Source: Nocardioidaceae bacterium (GTDB lineage: Bacteria > Actinomycetota > Actinomycetes > Propionibacteriales > Nocardioidaceae). From it: a stretch of DNA of 37,655 nucleotides. The stretch is from assembly GCA_029266455.1 (NCBI GenBank), contig JAQSWV010000028.1, positions 1 through 37,655 on the forward strand. Reading direction: 5' to 3'. The notes beneath the pieces are model-generated. The model saw nothing but the letters and a program-made list of their open reading frames with translations. It did no database searches and had not been told where the DNA came from. The position numbers and the translations under genes were made by a program. Position 1 is the stretch's first letter. Each line of letters begins with the position of its first letter. Positions 1-7,894 of this stretch are shown in pieces.

Positions 1-813
1 GGCGCCGATGCGGTCCAGCACCCCGGTGGCGGCGTAGTTGCGCAGCCAGTGGGTCACCTGGTCCGGTGACGGCGCCTCCTCGGAGATCTCGAGAGCCAGC
101 ACGGCGCCGTCCCAGGCGTCCGCTCGCGGCCAGACCGCCGTGCCCTTGGCCATCTCCAGCACATCCATGCACCCGCCCAGCAGCGGCCCCTCGACCACCT
201 GGTCCCCCTGCATCCAGGTCCAGCCGGGGTGGGGCCAGAACCGCCGGCGGCGCTGTTGCAGGGCCGGGTCCGCCCAGTCGAGCATGTCCTCGCTCCACTC
301 CGGCGCCGGTTCCAGCGCGAACGGCCTCGCGGTGAACACGGCGGCGCGCACGGCGTGCTCTGTATAGGGATGGATCCCGCGGTTCTCCGCGAGGTCGGCA
401 AGCACGGAGGGGCCGTAGAAGGTGACCACTCCGGCGGCAAGGTTCGCCAGGTGCTGCACGGTCGAGTCGGAGAAGCCGAGGAACACCTTGGGGTGCCGGC
501 CGATCAGATCGAGGTCGAGGAGCGGCACCGTGCGGATGGAGTCGTCGCCTCCGATCGCCGAGACGATGCCGGCGACGCTGTCGTCGGTGAGCGCCCAGTG
601 CAGGTCGTCGGCGCGGGCCTCGGGGTGGGCCTGCAGCCACGCCGAGTCGCACAGGGCATGTGGTGCGTCGATCACGCGCACGCCGAAGGTCTCCTCCAGC
701 TGCCGCTTGCCGGCGGCGTACCGGTGGGGCAGCTCGGCCGCCAGCCCGGACGACAGCGCCACCACCGCGACCGTGTCGCCGGCGGCAAGCGCCGGCGGCT
801 TGTGCCATTCCAT
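1..813 (-). CDS. LD-carboxypeptidase / MccF-like peptidase (S66), 3' end outside window
   Basis: Reading leftwards from the ATG at 813 there are 271 codons without a stop, so the C-terminal part lies beyond base 1. The N-terminal half has the S66 layout: a start like PPALAAGDTVAVVALSSG, a segment VAGIVSAIGGDDS, and the nucleophile elbow GFSDS with Ser near residue 115. The region near residue 240 (LALEISEEAP) matches the part that carries the catalytic Glu in this family; the catalytic His would be in the missing part. S66 enzymes cleave an L,D peptide bond of murein tetrapeptides (LdcA) or detoxify microcin C-type peptidyl-nucleotides (MccF). The GG-D-D-S segment and the long insertion rich in W and P look more MccF-like, but this is a judgement from memory of the family. 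It is divergent from dusB with a 69-base gap. It would not be found by a caller that requires a stop codon. Confidence 0.85.
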   Translation of the reverse strand, partial: MEWHKPPALAAGDTVAVVALSSGLAAELPHRYAAGKRQLEETFGVRVIDAPHALCDSAWLQAHPEARADDLHWALTDDSVAGIVSAIGGDDSIRTVPLLDLDLIGRHPKVFLGFSDSTVQHLANLAAGVVTFYGPSVLADLAENRGIHPYTEHAVRAAVFTARPFALEPAPEWSEDMLDWADPALQQRRRRFWPHPGWTWMQGDQVVEGPLLGGCMDVLEMAKGTAVWPRADAWDGAVLALEISEEAPSPDQVTHWLRNYAATGVLDRIGA

Positions 814-882
814 GGCGACGACCCTGGCAGCAGGGGGAGGCGGAGGGCAACGGCGCCGCTGCCGACCTGGGACACTGGGAGC

Positions 883-2013
883 ATGCCCGTGCCGACCACG
901 CTGACCCTCGGCGGCCTCGAGGTGGCCCCGCCGGTCGTGCTCGCGCCGATGGCAGGAGTGACCAATGCCGCCTTCCGCCGTCTGTGCAGAGAGCAAGGGG
1001 CCGGGCTGTACGTCTGCGAGATGATCACGTCCCGCGGCATCGTCGAGCGCGACCGCCACAGCACGGCGATGCTGCACTTCGACGTCACCGAGCAGGTCAG
1101 GTCGGTGCAGCTGTACGGCGTCGACCCGGTCTACGTCGGCAAGGCCGTCGAGATCCTGTGCGGCGAGCACGGCGTCGATCACGTGGATCTCAACTTCGGC
1201 TGTCCGGTGCCCAAGGTGACCCGCAAGGGGGGCGGCGCCGCGCTGCCGTGGAAGCGGCGGCTGCTGGCCGACATCCTCGCCGCCGCCGTCCGGGCCGCCG
1301 CGCCGTACCGGGTGCCCGTGACGATGAAGACCCGGATTGGCATCGACAGCGCGCATCCGACATATCTCGATGCGGGCCGGATCGCAGCCGAGAGCGGGTG
1401 CGCCGCGATTGCCCTGCACGGACGTACCGCCGAGCAGCACTACTCCGGCAGCGCCGACTGGGACGCTGTCGGCGAGCTGGCGGCCGCCGTCGACATCCCG
1501 GTCCTCGGTAACGGCGACATCTGGGAGGCTGCCGACGCGGTGCGCATGGTCGAGGACACCGGGTGCGCCGGAGTGGTGGTCGGGCGCGGGTGCCTGGGAA
1601 GACCGTGGCTGTTCCGCGACCTCGCAGCGGCGTTCGCGGGGGAGCCGGTACGCACGCTGCCGACCCTCGGCGAGGTGGCCGCCGTGATGCGACGGCACGC
1701 CGTGCTGCTGTGCGAGCAGTACGGCGAGACCAAGGGCTGCATCGAGTTCCGCAAGCACGTCGCCTGGTATCTCAAGGGATTCGCGGCTGGGGGGTACGTG
1801 CGCTCCCGCCTCGGGCAGGTCTCGTCGCTGGCCGCGCTCGACACGCTGCTGGACGACCTCGACCCGTCCGAGCCGTATCCGACCAGGGTGCTCGGGAGTC
1901 CTCGCGGTCGCCAGGGCACCCCCAAGCGGGTGGCGCTTCCGGACGGCTGGCTGGCCGACCGGGACATCGGCGGTGTCGAGGCCGGGGCCGAGCTCGGTGT
2001 CTCCGGAGGCTGA
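883..2013 (+). CDS. dusB: tRNA-dihydrouridine synthase, DusB-like
   Basis: An FMN-dependent TIM-barrel enzyme that reduces uridine to dihydrouridine in tRNA D-loops, in the cytosol. Of 376 residues, the N-terminus has APMAGVTNAAFR (FMN phosphate/strand 1). The catalytic motif is LNFGCPVPKVTRKGGG with Cys at about residue 107. TMKTRIG and ALHGRTAEQHYSG supply FMN and substrate contacts, and PVLGNGDIW plus VVVGRGCLGRPWLF form the C-terminal barrel strands. The final 80 residues are the helical RNA-binding domain. The reading frame stays open upstream to 229, but homology starts at the ATG at 883. A GACACT box at 871-876 sits six bases before that ATG and there is no clear Shine-Dalgarno site, so a leaderless mRNA is possible. 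Family assignment is certain; DusB rather than another Dus subgroup is likely because actinobacteria usually carry this type. Confidence 0.95.
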   Translation: MPVPTTLTLGGLEVAPPVVLAPMAGVTNAAFRRLCREQGAGLYVCEMITSRGIVERDRHSTAMLHFDVTEQVRSVQLYGVDPVYVGKAVEILCGEHGVDHVDLNFGCPVPKVTRKGGGAALPWKRRLLADILAAAVRAAAPYRVPVTMKTRIGIDSAHPTYLDAGRIAAESGCAAIALHGRTAEQHYSGSADWDAVGELAAAVDIPVLGNGDIWEAADAVRMVEDTGCAGVVVGRGCLGRPWLFRDLAAAFAGEPVRTLPTLGEVAAVMRRHAVLLCEQYGETKGCIEFRKHVAWYLKGFAAGGYVRSRLGQVSSLAALDTLLDDLDPSEPYPTRVLGSPRGRQGTPKRVALPDGWLADRDIGGVEAGAELGVSGG

Positions 2014-2085
2014 GCACCCCCGCTCGTCGCCGATCTGGCCGGTGCTCCGGGAGCACGGGCAGCAGGTCGACAGCCGGACGGGCTC

Positions 2086-3321
2086 CTACGTGGTGGAGGT
2101 GCGTCTCTCCCCGGAGCGGTCGCCACCGGCGGGGGGAGGCCGCACCTGACCCGCGGTGACCATGCCGACCAGGAGCGCCATCAGCACCACCAGCAGTGCA
2201 CGACGGATGCCGACCGCGTCGGCGAGGAAACCCACCAGCGGCGGGCCGGCGAGGAACGCGACGTAGCCGATCGACGCGACCACCGACACCCGGCCGGCGG
2301 CGCGGTCCGGCTCGTCGGAGGCGGCACTCATGCCGACGGGGAACCCGAGCGATGCGCCGATGCCCCAGACGAACGCGCCGACCAGCGCCCATCCGGCGTC
2401 AGGCCCTGCCACCACCATCAGCAGACCCACCACCGCCATCAGCGCCTGGGTGCGCAGCACTGCCACCCGTCCCCACCGATCGAGCACCGAACCGCCCACC
2501 GTGCGGCTCAGCGTCATCGCGACCACGAACGCGCCGAAGCCCAGCGCTCCCGTTGCCTCTGAGCTGCCGTGGCCGTCGACGAGCGCGACCGCCAGCCAGT
2601 CGTTGGCCGTTCCCTCGGTGAAGGCGAATGCCAGCACCATCAGACCGATGACCAGCGTCCGGGGCTCCCGCCAGCTTCCCAGCGCCTCCGACAGGCCGGA
2701 GATCGGCCCGTCAGGTGGCGGCCCCGACCCGGACACGAACGCCGAGACGCCGACGAGGATGCCGGTGAGGATCAACGCCGCCGTGACGGCGAGCTGGACG
2801 GCGACGTGAACGCCGGCGAGCGCGCAGCCGGCCCCCAGCAGCGCACCGGCCACCGTGCCGAGGCTGAAGCCGGCATGGAACCGAGGCATCAGCGTGCGGA
2901 GGAGCCGGCGCTCGACGTCGGCGGCCTCCACGTTCATCGCGACGTCCCAGGCGCTGCTGCCCAGCCCCACCGCCAGCAGGGCCAGCCCGGTGACCGGCAC
3001 CACCTGGAGATGCACGCCGACGGCCATCACGACGAGTCCGGCGGAGACGAGCAGCCCGCCGATCAGCACCGTGCGCCGGGGGCCGAAGCGGTGCACCAGT
3101 GGACCCGACAGGGGGAGTCCGCACACGGCCCCGATGGACATGCAGACCAGCAGCAGGCCGAGCCCGGCAGACGTCAGCTCGAGCTGGTCGCGCACGGCGG
3201 GCGTGCGGGACAGCCAGGACGCGAGGGCCAGCCCGTTGAGCGCGAATACCAGCGCCACCGCCTGCCGCGCACGTTCCGTGCGTGGCTCGGCGCCATGGCG
3301 GCGGGTGGACGGGAGAAGCAC
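2086..3321 (-). CDS. MFS transporter (12-TM permease)
   Basis: A polytopic major facilitator protein of about 411 residues. It starts AVALVFALNGLALASWLSRTPAVRD, followed by the typical A-loop region GPLVHRFGPRRTVLIGG between helices 2 and 3, and about 11-12 hydrophobic segments follow. A second loop, GGSVLDRWGRVAVLR, marks the repeat in the C-terminal half. The pattern resembles the YbjJ/fucose-permease-like MFS group; the substrate cannot be told from sequence. The frame is open to 4590 on this strand, but everything upstream of 3321 is the shadow of dgt. I chose the GTG at 3321, the first start that precedes the hydrophobic domain; a later GTG at the QAVAL segment is possible. It is divergent from dgt, with 45 bases between the start codons. 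The short arginine- and glycine-rich tail is cytosolic. Confidence 0.88.
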   Translation of the reverse strand: MLLPSTRRHGAEPRTERARQAVALVFALNGLALASWLSRTPAVRDQLELTSAGLGLLLVCMSIGAVCGLPLSGPLVHRFGPRRTVLIGGLLVSAGLVVMAVGVHLQVVPVTGLALLAVGLGSSAWDVAMNVEAADVERRLLRTLMPRFHAGFSLGTVAGALLGAGCALAGVHVAVQLAVTAALILTGILVGVSAFVSGSGPPPDGPISGLSEALGSWREPRTLVIGLMVLAFAFTEGTANDWLAVALVDGHGSSEATGALGFGAFVVAMTLSRTVGGSVLDRWGRVAVLRTQALMAVVGLLMVVAGPDAGWALVGAFVWGIGASLGFPVGMSAASDEPDRAAGRVSVVASIGYVAFLAGPPLVGFLADAVGIRRALLVVLMALLVGMVTAGQVRPPPAGGDRSGERRTSTT

Positions 3322-3352
3322 CCGGTCAGCCTGGCAGAGACGCGGGCGGGGG

Positions 3353-3358
3353 TAGCGT
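3353..3358 (+). promoter_or_regulatory. -10 box TAGCGT of dgt, leaderless type
   Basis: TAGCGT fits the actinobacterial TANNNT consensus and lies eight bases before the dgt ATG at 3367. CTGGCA at 3331-3336 could be a weak -35 with a 16-base spacer. Transcription would start at or next to the A of the ATG. No Shine-Dalgarno site is present. Confidence 0.6.
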
Positions 3359-3366
3359 GCGCGTCG

Positions 3367-4605
3367 ATGGCCACCGAGACCGCACCTTCCGGCTACTCGT
3401 CGGCAGACGTCACCCGGGTTGTGGACGAGGAGGGCAAGCGCAGCGGGCGCTCGGCGTTCGGGCGGGACCGCGCCCGCGTGCTGCACGCTGCCTCGCTGCG
3501 CCGGCTGGCCGCCACCACCCAGGTGGTCGGACCCGGGTCTCACGACTTCGTGCGCAACCGGCTCACCCACTCCCTCGAGGTCGGCCAGATCGCCCGTGAG
3601 CTCGGCCAGGCGATCGGCTGTCACCCCGACCTCGTCGAGACCGCGGCGCTGGCCCACGACCTTGGTCATCCGCCGTTCGGGCACAACGGTGAACGGGCCC
3701 TCGACGAGCTCGCCGAGCCGTGCGGCGGCTTCGAGGGCAACGCGCAGACCCTGCGCATCCTCACCCGGCTCGAGGCGAAGACAGCCACTGCCGACGGTCG
3801 CAGCGTGGGCCTGAACCTCACCCGAGCGGCCCTGGACGCGACCATCAAGTACCCGTGGCCACGAGCCGGCGTGGGAGGCAAGTTCGGCGTGTACGCCGAC
3901 GACACGGACGCCTTCACATGGATTCGCGACGGCGTCGCCGGGACCCGGCGCTGCGTGGAGGCGCAGGTGATGGATCTCGCCGACGACGTGGCGTACTGCG
4001 TGCACGACGTCGAGGACGGAGTGGTGGCGGGCCGCATCAACCTGCGCCTGCTGGCAGATCCCGCCGAGCGAACGGCGGTCTTCGATGTCGTTCGCGACTG
4101 GTATCAACCCGACAGCGACGATGCGGCCTTGGATGCGGCACTCGAGCGATTGCGAGCGCTGCGCATATGGCCGGAGGAGGACTTCGACGGCACCCGAGCG
4201 TCGCTGGCGTCGCTCAAGCGCCTCACCTCCGGCCTGATCGGTCGCTTCTGCGAGCTGACGCAGGCGGCCACCCACGACCGGTTCGGCGGGGGGCCGCTGG
4301 TGCGCCATGCCGCCGACCTCGTGGTGCCGGAACCGGTCCGGGACGAGATCGCCGTCCTCAAGGGGGTGGCCGCTCACTACGTGATGCGCGCGCATGACCG
4401 GCAACCGGCGATGGAGGTGCAGCGGGCTCTGCTCACCGAGCTCACGACGGGCCTGCTCCGGGACGCGCCGGGCTCGCTGTCGCCGGTGTTCCACGGCGAC
4501 TGGGCGGCTGCCCGCGATGACGCGCAGCGATTGCGGGTCGTTGTCGACCAGGTGGCCTCGCTCACCGACGTCTCCGCCGGGGCGTGGCACGAGCGCTGGG
4601 CGTAG
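3367..4605 (+). CDS. dgt: dGTP triphosphohydrolase (dGTPase, HD domain)
   Basis: Hydrolyses dGTP (and often other dNTPs) to the deoxynucleoside and triphosphate, controlling dNTP pools. Its 412 residues carry the HD metal site: RNRLTHSLEV (His at about 68), ALAHDLGHPPFGHNGE (His 97-Asp 98, then the GHNGE substrate-side motif), and the distal Asp in MDLADDVAYCVHDVEDG. The N-terminus RSAFGRDRARVLHAASLRRLAATTQV is typical of Dgt proteins. The frame is open far upstream, antisense to the MFS gene, so I placed the start at ATG 3367 where the homology begins and a -10 box precedes it. It is followed after 11 bases by the reductase gene. dGTPase beside dnaG is a frequent actinobacterial arrangement, consistent with a replication-linked cluster. 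Confidence 0.94.
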   Translation: MATETAPSGYSSADVTRVVDEEGKRSGRSAFGRDRARVLHAASLRRLAATTQVVGPGSHDFVRNRLTHSLEVGQIARELGQAIGCHPDLVETAALAHDLGHPPFGHNGERALDELAEPCGGFEGNAQTLRILTRLEAKTATADGRSVGLNLTRAALDATIKYPWPRAGVGGKFGVYADDTDAFTWIRDGVAGTRRCVEAQVMDLADDVAYCVHDVEDGVVAGRINLRLLADPAERTAVFDVVRDWYQPDSDDAALDAALERLRALRIWPEEDFDGTRASLASLKRLTSGLIGRFCELTQAATHDRFGGGPLVRHAADLVVPEPVRDEIAVLKGVAAHYVMRAHDRQPAMEVQRALLTELTTGLLRDAPGSLSPVFHGDWAAARDDAQRLRVVVDQVASLTDVSAGAWHERWA

Positions 4606-4608
4606 GGT
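4603..4608 (+). promoter_or_regulatory. -10 box TAGGGT inside the dgt stop codon
   Basis: TAGGGT begins with the TAG stop codon of dgt and ends eight bases before the ATG at 4617. The stop codon of one gene therefore seems to be reused as part of the -10 element of the next. The next gene has no Shine-Dalgarno site. Confidence 0.5.
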
Positions 4609-4616
4609 TCCGGTTC

Positions 4617-5864
4617 ATGTCAGCAGGGTCACCAGGGTCAGCCGGGCACGTGATCGTCGGTGGAGGGGTGTCTGCCGTCCGTGCGGTCGAGACGCTCCGC
4701 GAGGAGGGCTACGACGGCTCCCTGACGGTGCTGTCTGCCGAGCCGCGACTTCCCTACGATCGGCCGGCGCTGTCCAAGCAGGTGCTCAAGGGAGATGACA
4801 AGCCGGACAGCGTGACCTTCCACGACGAGAGCTGGTACGTCGACCGAGACATCGACGTACGCCTCGGTGTCCGGGCCGTCTCCCTCGACCCTGCCGAGCA
4901 CCTCGTCAAGACGGCTGACGGCCAGGACGTGACGTACGACAAGGTGCTGCTCGCCACCGGTTCGCGGGGGCAGCGACTGGGAGTCCCGGGCACCGACCTC
5001 GATGGGGTGGTGGCGCTGCGAACCCTTGACGACTCGGTGGCGCTGCGCGACCGCTTCGCGACCAGGCCGCGCGTCGTCGTGATCGGTGCCGGGTGGATCG
5101 GGATGGAGGCGGCCGCGGCAGCCCGCTCGTACGGCTGCGAGGTGAAGGTGGTGTCGCCGGCGGCTCCACTGATCCGGGCCCTCGGGGACCCGATGTCGAG
5201 GGTCTTCGCCCGAGCCCATCGCGACAACGGGGTCGACCTGATTCTGCACGCCGGCATCCAAGAGCTGCGGGGCGCCACCACAGTGGAGTCGGTCGTCACG
5301 ACCGACGGCAGGGTGTTCGAGGCCGACCTGGTGCTGGTCGGCATCGGTGTGCTGCCCAACGCCGACATCGCCGCGGCGGCCCGACTCGAGGTCGACGAGA
5401 CGATGGCCGGCGCTGTCGTGGTCGACGCGTCGCTGCGCACGTCCGACCCTGACGTGTTCGCCGCCGGCGACGTGTGCGCCTGGCCCTGCGCCCCGCTCCG
5501 CAACCGCCGCATCCACGTCGAGCACTGGGCCAACGCCTACGACGGCGCGCCGGTGGCCGCCCGGAGCATGCTCGACGGCGAGGCGACGCACGACGCGCTG
5601 CCGTTCTTCTGGTCCGACCAGTTCGACATCGGCATGGAGTACGCGGGCCACGTCGCCGACCCGGCGACCGCCCAGCTGGTCACCCGCGGCGACGTCGAGG
5701 GACGCGAGTTCATGGCGTTCTGGCTGGTGGACGGCCGGCTCGAGGCGGGTATGCACGTCAATGTCTGGGACACCATCGAGGACGTGCAGGCTTTGATCCG
5801 TTCCGGCCGGACCCTCGAGCCTGCGCGCCTCGGCGATCCGGACGTGCCTCTCAACGAGGTCTGA
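4617..5864 (+). CDS. FAD-dependent ferredoxin/rubredoxin-type reductase
   Basis: A 415-residue pyridine nucleotide-disulfide oxidoreductase fold that moves electrons between NAD(P)H and a ferredoxin-like partner. FAD site: HVIVGGGVSAVRAVETLR, with the family signature RLPYDRPALSKQVLKG just after it. NAD(P) site: VVVIGAGWIGMEAAAAARSYGCEV in the middle. Second FAD motif: TSDPDVFAAGDVCAWP. The C-terminal 85 residues (PFFWSDQFDIGMEYAGH) form the reductase C-terminal domain of rubredoxin/BphA4-type reductases. No ferredoxin or P450 gene lies next to it, so the partner is unknown. The start at ATG 4617 was preferred over the open upstream frame at 4584, which overlaps dgt. The first glycine motif has V-S-A where many relatives have L-A-G, a mild deviation. 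Confidence 0.9.
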   Translation: MSAGSPGSAGHVIVGGGVSAVRAVETLREEGYDGSLTVLSAEPRLPYDRPALSKQVLKGDDKPDSVTFHDESWYVDRDIDVRLGVRAVSLDPAEHLVKTADGQDVTYDKVLLATGSRGQRLGVPGTDLDGVVALRTLDDSVALRDRFATRPRVVVIGAGWIGMEAAAAARSYGCEVKVVSPAAPLIRALGDPMSRVFARAHRDNGVDLILHAGIQELRGATTVESVVTTDGRVFEADLVLVGIGVLPNADIAAAARLEVDETMAGAVVVDASLRTSDPDVFAAGDVCAWPCAPLRNRRIHVEHWANAYDGAPVAARSMLDGEATHDALPFFWSDQFDIGMEYAGHVADPATAQLVTRGDVEGREFMAFWLVDGRLEAGMHVNVWDTIEDVQALIRSGRTLEPARLGDPDVPLNEV

Positions 5865-5926
5865 AGCGGGGCGTCGTTGGCCTCCGGGCCGCATGGTGCA
5901 TCGCGGCTGGGTCACCGGTGACGACC

Positions 5927-5932
5927 TAGACT
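5927..5932 (+). promoter_or_regulatory. -10 box TAGACT of dnaG, leaderless type
   Basis: TAGACT lies seven bases before the GTG at 5940, which fixes that GTG as the start. No recognisable -35 is seen 16-18 bases upstream, and no Shine-Dalgarno site exists. Confidence 0.65.
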
Positions 5933-5939
5933 CGCCGCC

Positions 5940-7823
5940 GTGGCCGGCCTGATCCGCGACGAGGACATCGCCCTCGTCCGTGAGCGCGCCCGCATCGACG
6001 AGGTCGTCGAGCAGTATGTCTCCTTGCGCACCGCAGGCGGGGGCTCGCGCAAGGGACTGTGCCCGTTCCATGACGAGAAGACCGCGTCGTTCACGGTGAC
6101 GCCGGCCCGGCAGTACTGGTACTGCTTCGGCTGCGGTCGGGGTGGTGACGTCATCTCGTTCCTCCAGGAGATCGAGGGGCTGGCGTTCGCCGAGGCTGTT
6201 GAGCGACTGGCCGGGCGCGTGGGCGTCGACCTGCGCTATGCCGAGGGCGGAGGGCCCGCGCGGCACGGTGAGCGTGGTCAGCGTCAGCGCCTGGTCGAGG
6301 CGCACCGGATCGCGGCGGAGTTCTACTCCTCGCAGCTGGAGGAGTCGCCTGACGCGGTGGCCGGTCGCGAGTTCTTGTCCGTGCGCGGCTTCGACCGTGA
6401 CGCGGCGGAGCCCTTCGGGGTCGGGTTCGCCCCGCGTGCTGGTGATGCACTGCTGCGCCACCTGCGCGGCCGCGGCGTCCGGGACGAGGACGCGGTCGCG
6501 GCGGGGCTTGTCGGGCAGAGCGCGCGGGGCCCGTACGACCGGTTCCGTGGCCGGCTGGTGTGGCCGATCCGCGAGCTGTCCGGCGAGGTGGTGGGCTTCG
6601 GGGCCCGCCGGTTGTTCGACGATGACAGGATCGAGGCCAAGTACCTCAACACCCCTGAGACACCGATCTACAAGAAGAGCTCCCTGCTCTACGGCGTCGA
6701 CCTGGCTCGTCGGGACATCGCCAGGTCCTCGCAGGCGGTCGTGGTCGAGGGGTACACCGACGTGATGGCCTGCCACCTGGCAGGGGTGCCCACCGCCGTC
6801 GCGACCTGCGGTACGGCTTTCGGACCTGATCACACGCGCATCCTGCGCCGGCTGCTGCTCGACCACGACGAGTTCCGCGGAGAGGTCATCTTCACGTTCG
6901 ACGGCGACGAGGCCGGGCAACGAGCGGCCCTGCGGGCCTTCGAGGGTGATCGCGAGTTCGGCGGCCAGACCTACGTGGCGGTGGAGCCCGACGGCCTCGA
7001 TCCCTGTGACCTTCGCTTGCAGAAGGGCGATGCCGCGGTGCGCGAGCTGGTGGCCCGCCGGGTGCCGCTGTACCGGTTCGTGCTGCGCAACGTCGTCGAC
7101 CGCTACGACCTCGACCGCGCCGACGGCCGCATCGACGCTGTCCGCGCCGCGGCCAAGCTGGTGACCAGCGTCCGGGACCGGTCCAAGGTGTCGGCGTTCG
7201 TGCGCGAGCTGTCCGACATGGTGGGCGTCGACCCAGACGACGTGCGGGACGAGATCCGCCGGGGTGGGGGCCATGTGACGTCCCGCGGTGGACGGCTGAC
7301 CCGGCCGGCAGAGCCTGACCCGGGTGCAGCGACGCTCGACGAGGTGCCTGACGTACGTGATCCGCGGTTCGCCGACGAGCGCGAGGCGTTGAAGGCGGTC
7401 GTTCAGCACCCTCAGCTGGCCTCTGGGGTGACGGCTCTGGACGGCTCCGACTTCGGCCACCCGCTGCTGCGTCTGGTGTGGGAGGCCATCACCGCCGAGC
7501 CGCTTCCCACGGGTGGGGATCAGGCGTGGCTGACCCGGCTGGCACAGCGGCTACCCCAGCAGGCCCAGCCGGTACTGGCGGGGCTCGCCGTCGACCCGCT
7601 GCCGACCCACGGCGAGGTCGAGGCACGTTACGTCGACGCGCTGCTGGCGCGACTGCAGGAGATCACGGCCGCGCGGCGCATCGACGAGGTCAAGTCGCGG
7701 CTGCAGCGTACGAACCCGATCGAGCGCGAGCTCGACTACAACCGGATGTTCGGCGAGCTGGTGGCCCTGGAGCAGCACCGGCGGCAGCTGCGTGAGCGGG
7801 CCATCGGTGGCGGCGTCGCATGA
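5940..7823 (+). CDS. dnaG: DNA primase
   Basis: Synthesises the RNA primers for replication at the fork, with DnaB helicase. The 627-residue protein has all three parts. The N-terminal CHC2 zinc ribbon uses C41, H44, C62 and C65 (CPFHDEK...YWYCFGCGRGGD). The primase core follows with a Toprim fold: VVVEGYTDVMACHLAG (catalytic Glu), ATCGTAFGPDH, and FTFDGDEAG (DxD metal site). A C-terminal helical region after residue 450 should bind DnaB. The GTG start at 5940 is supported by a -10 box seven bases upstream. It is followed by a sigma-70 family gene, which recalls the classical rpsU-dnaG-rpoD macromolecular synthesis order. Confidence 0.97.
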   Translation: MAGLIRDEDIALVRERARIDEVVEQYVSLRTAGGGSRKGLCPFHDEKTASFTVTPARQYWYCFGCGRGGDVISFLQEIEGLAFAEAVERLAGRVGVDLRYAEGGGPARHGERGQRQRLVEAHRIAAEFYSSQLEESPDAVAGREFLSVRGFDRDAAEPFGVGFAPRAGDALLRHLRGRGVRDEDAVAAGLVGQSARGPYDRFRGRLVWPIRELSGEVVGFGARRLFDDDRIEAKYLNTPETPIYKKSSLLYGVDLARRDIARSSQAVVVEGYTDVMACHLAGVPTAVATCGTAFGPDHTRILRRLLLDHDEFRGEVIFTFDGDEAGQRAALRAFEGDREFGGQTYVAVEPDGLDPCDLRLQKGDAAVRELVARRVPLYRFVLRNVVDRYDLDRADGRIDAVRAAAKLVTSVRDRSKVSAFVRELSDMVGVDPDDVRDEIRRGGGHVTSRGGRLTRPAEPDPGAATLDEVPDVRDPRFADEREALKAVVQHPQLASGVTALDGSDFGHPLLRLVWEAITAEPLPTGGDQAWLTRLAQRLPQQAQPVLAGLAVDPLPTHGEVEARYVDALLARLQEITAARRIDEVKSRLQRTNPIERELDYNRMFGELVALEQHRRQLRERAIGGGVA

Positions 7824-7881
7824 TTGCGCGCCTCATCCACAGCGCGGCGGGATGATCGGGCAGGGTGCCCAAGCACCGGCC

Positions 7882-7887
7882 GACACT
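7882..7887 (+). promoter_or_regulatory. Possible -10 box GACACT of the sigma gene
   Basis: GACACT ends seven bases before ATG 7895, the same hexamer and nearly the same spacing as in front of dusB. It departs from TANNNT at the first base, so it is a weaker candidate than the others. Confidence 0.35.
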
Positions 7888-7894
7888 GAGGCGT

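Noticed and set aside
229-882. An N-terminal extension of DusB
   Set aside because: It is the antisense of the LD-carboxypeptidase gene; Dus homology starts right after ATG 883.
2569-3366. A plus-strand protein before dgt
   Set aside because: It is the antisense of the MFS gene, rich in His/Arg/Gln without a known domain.
2086-4590. An 834-residue minus-strand protein
   Set aside because: Only the last about 411 residues are MFS; the rest is antisense to dgt, which has clear HD motifs.
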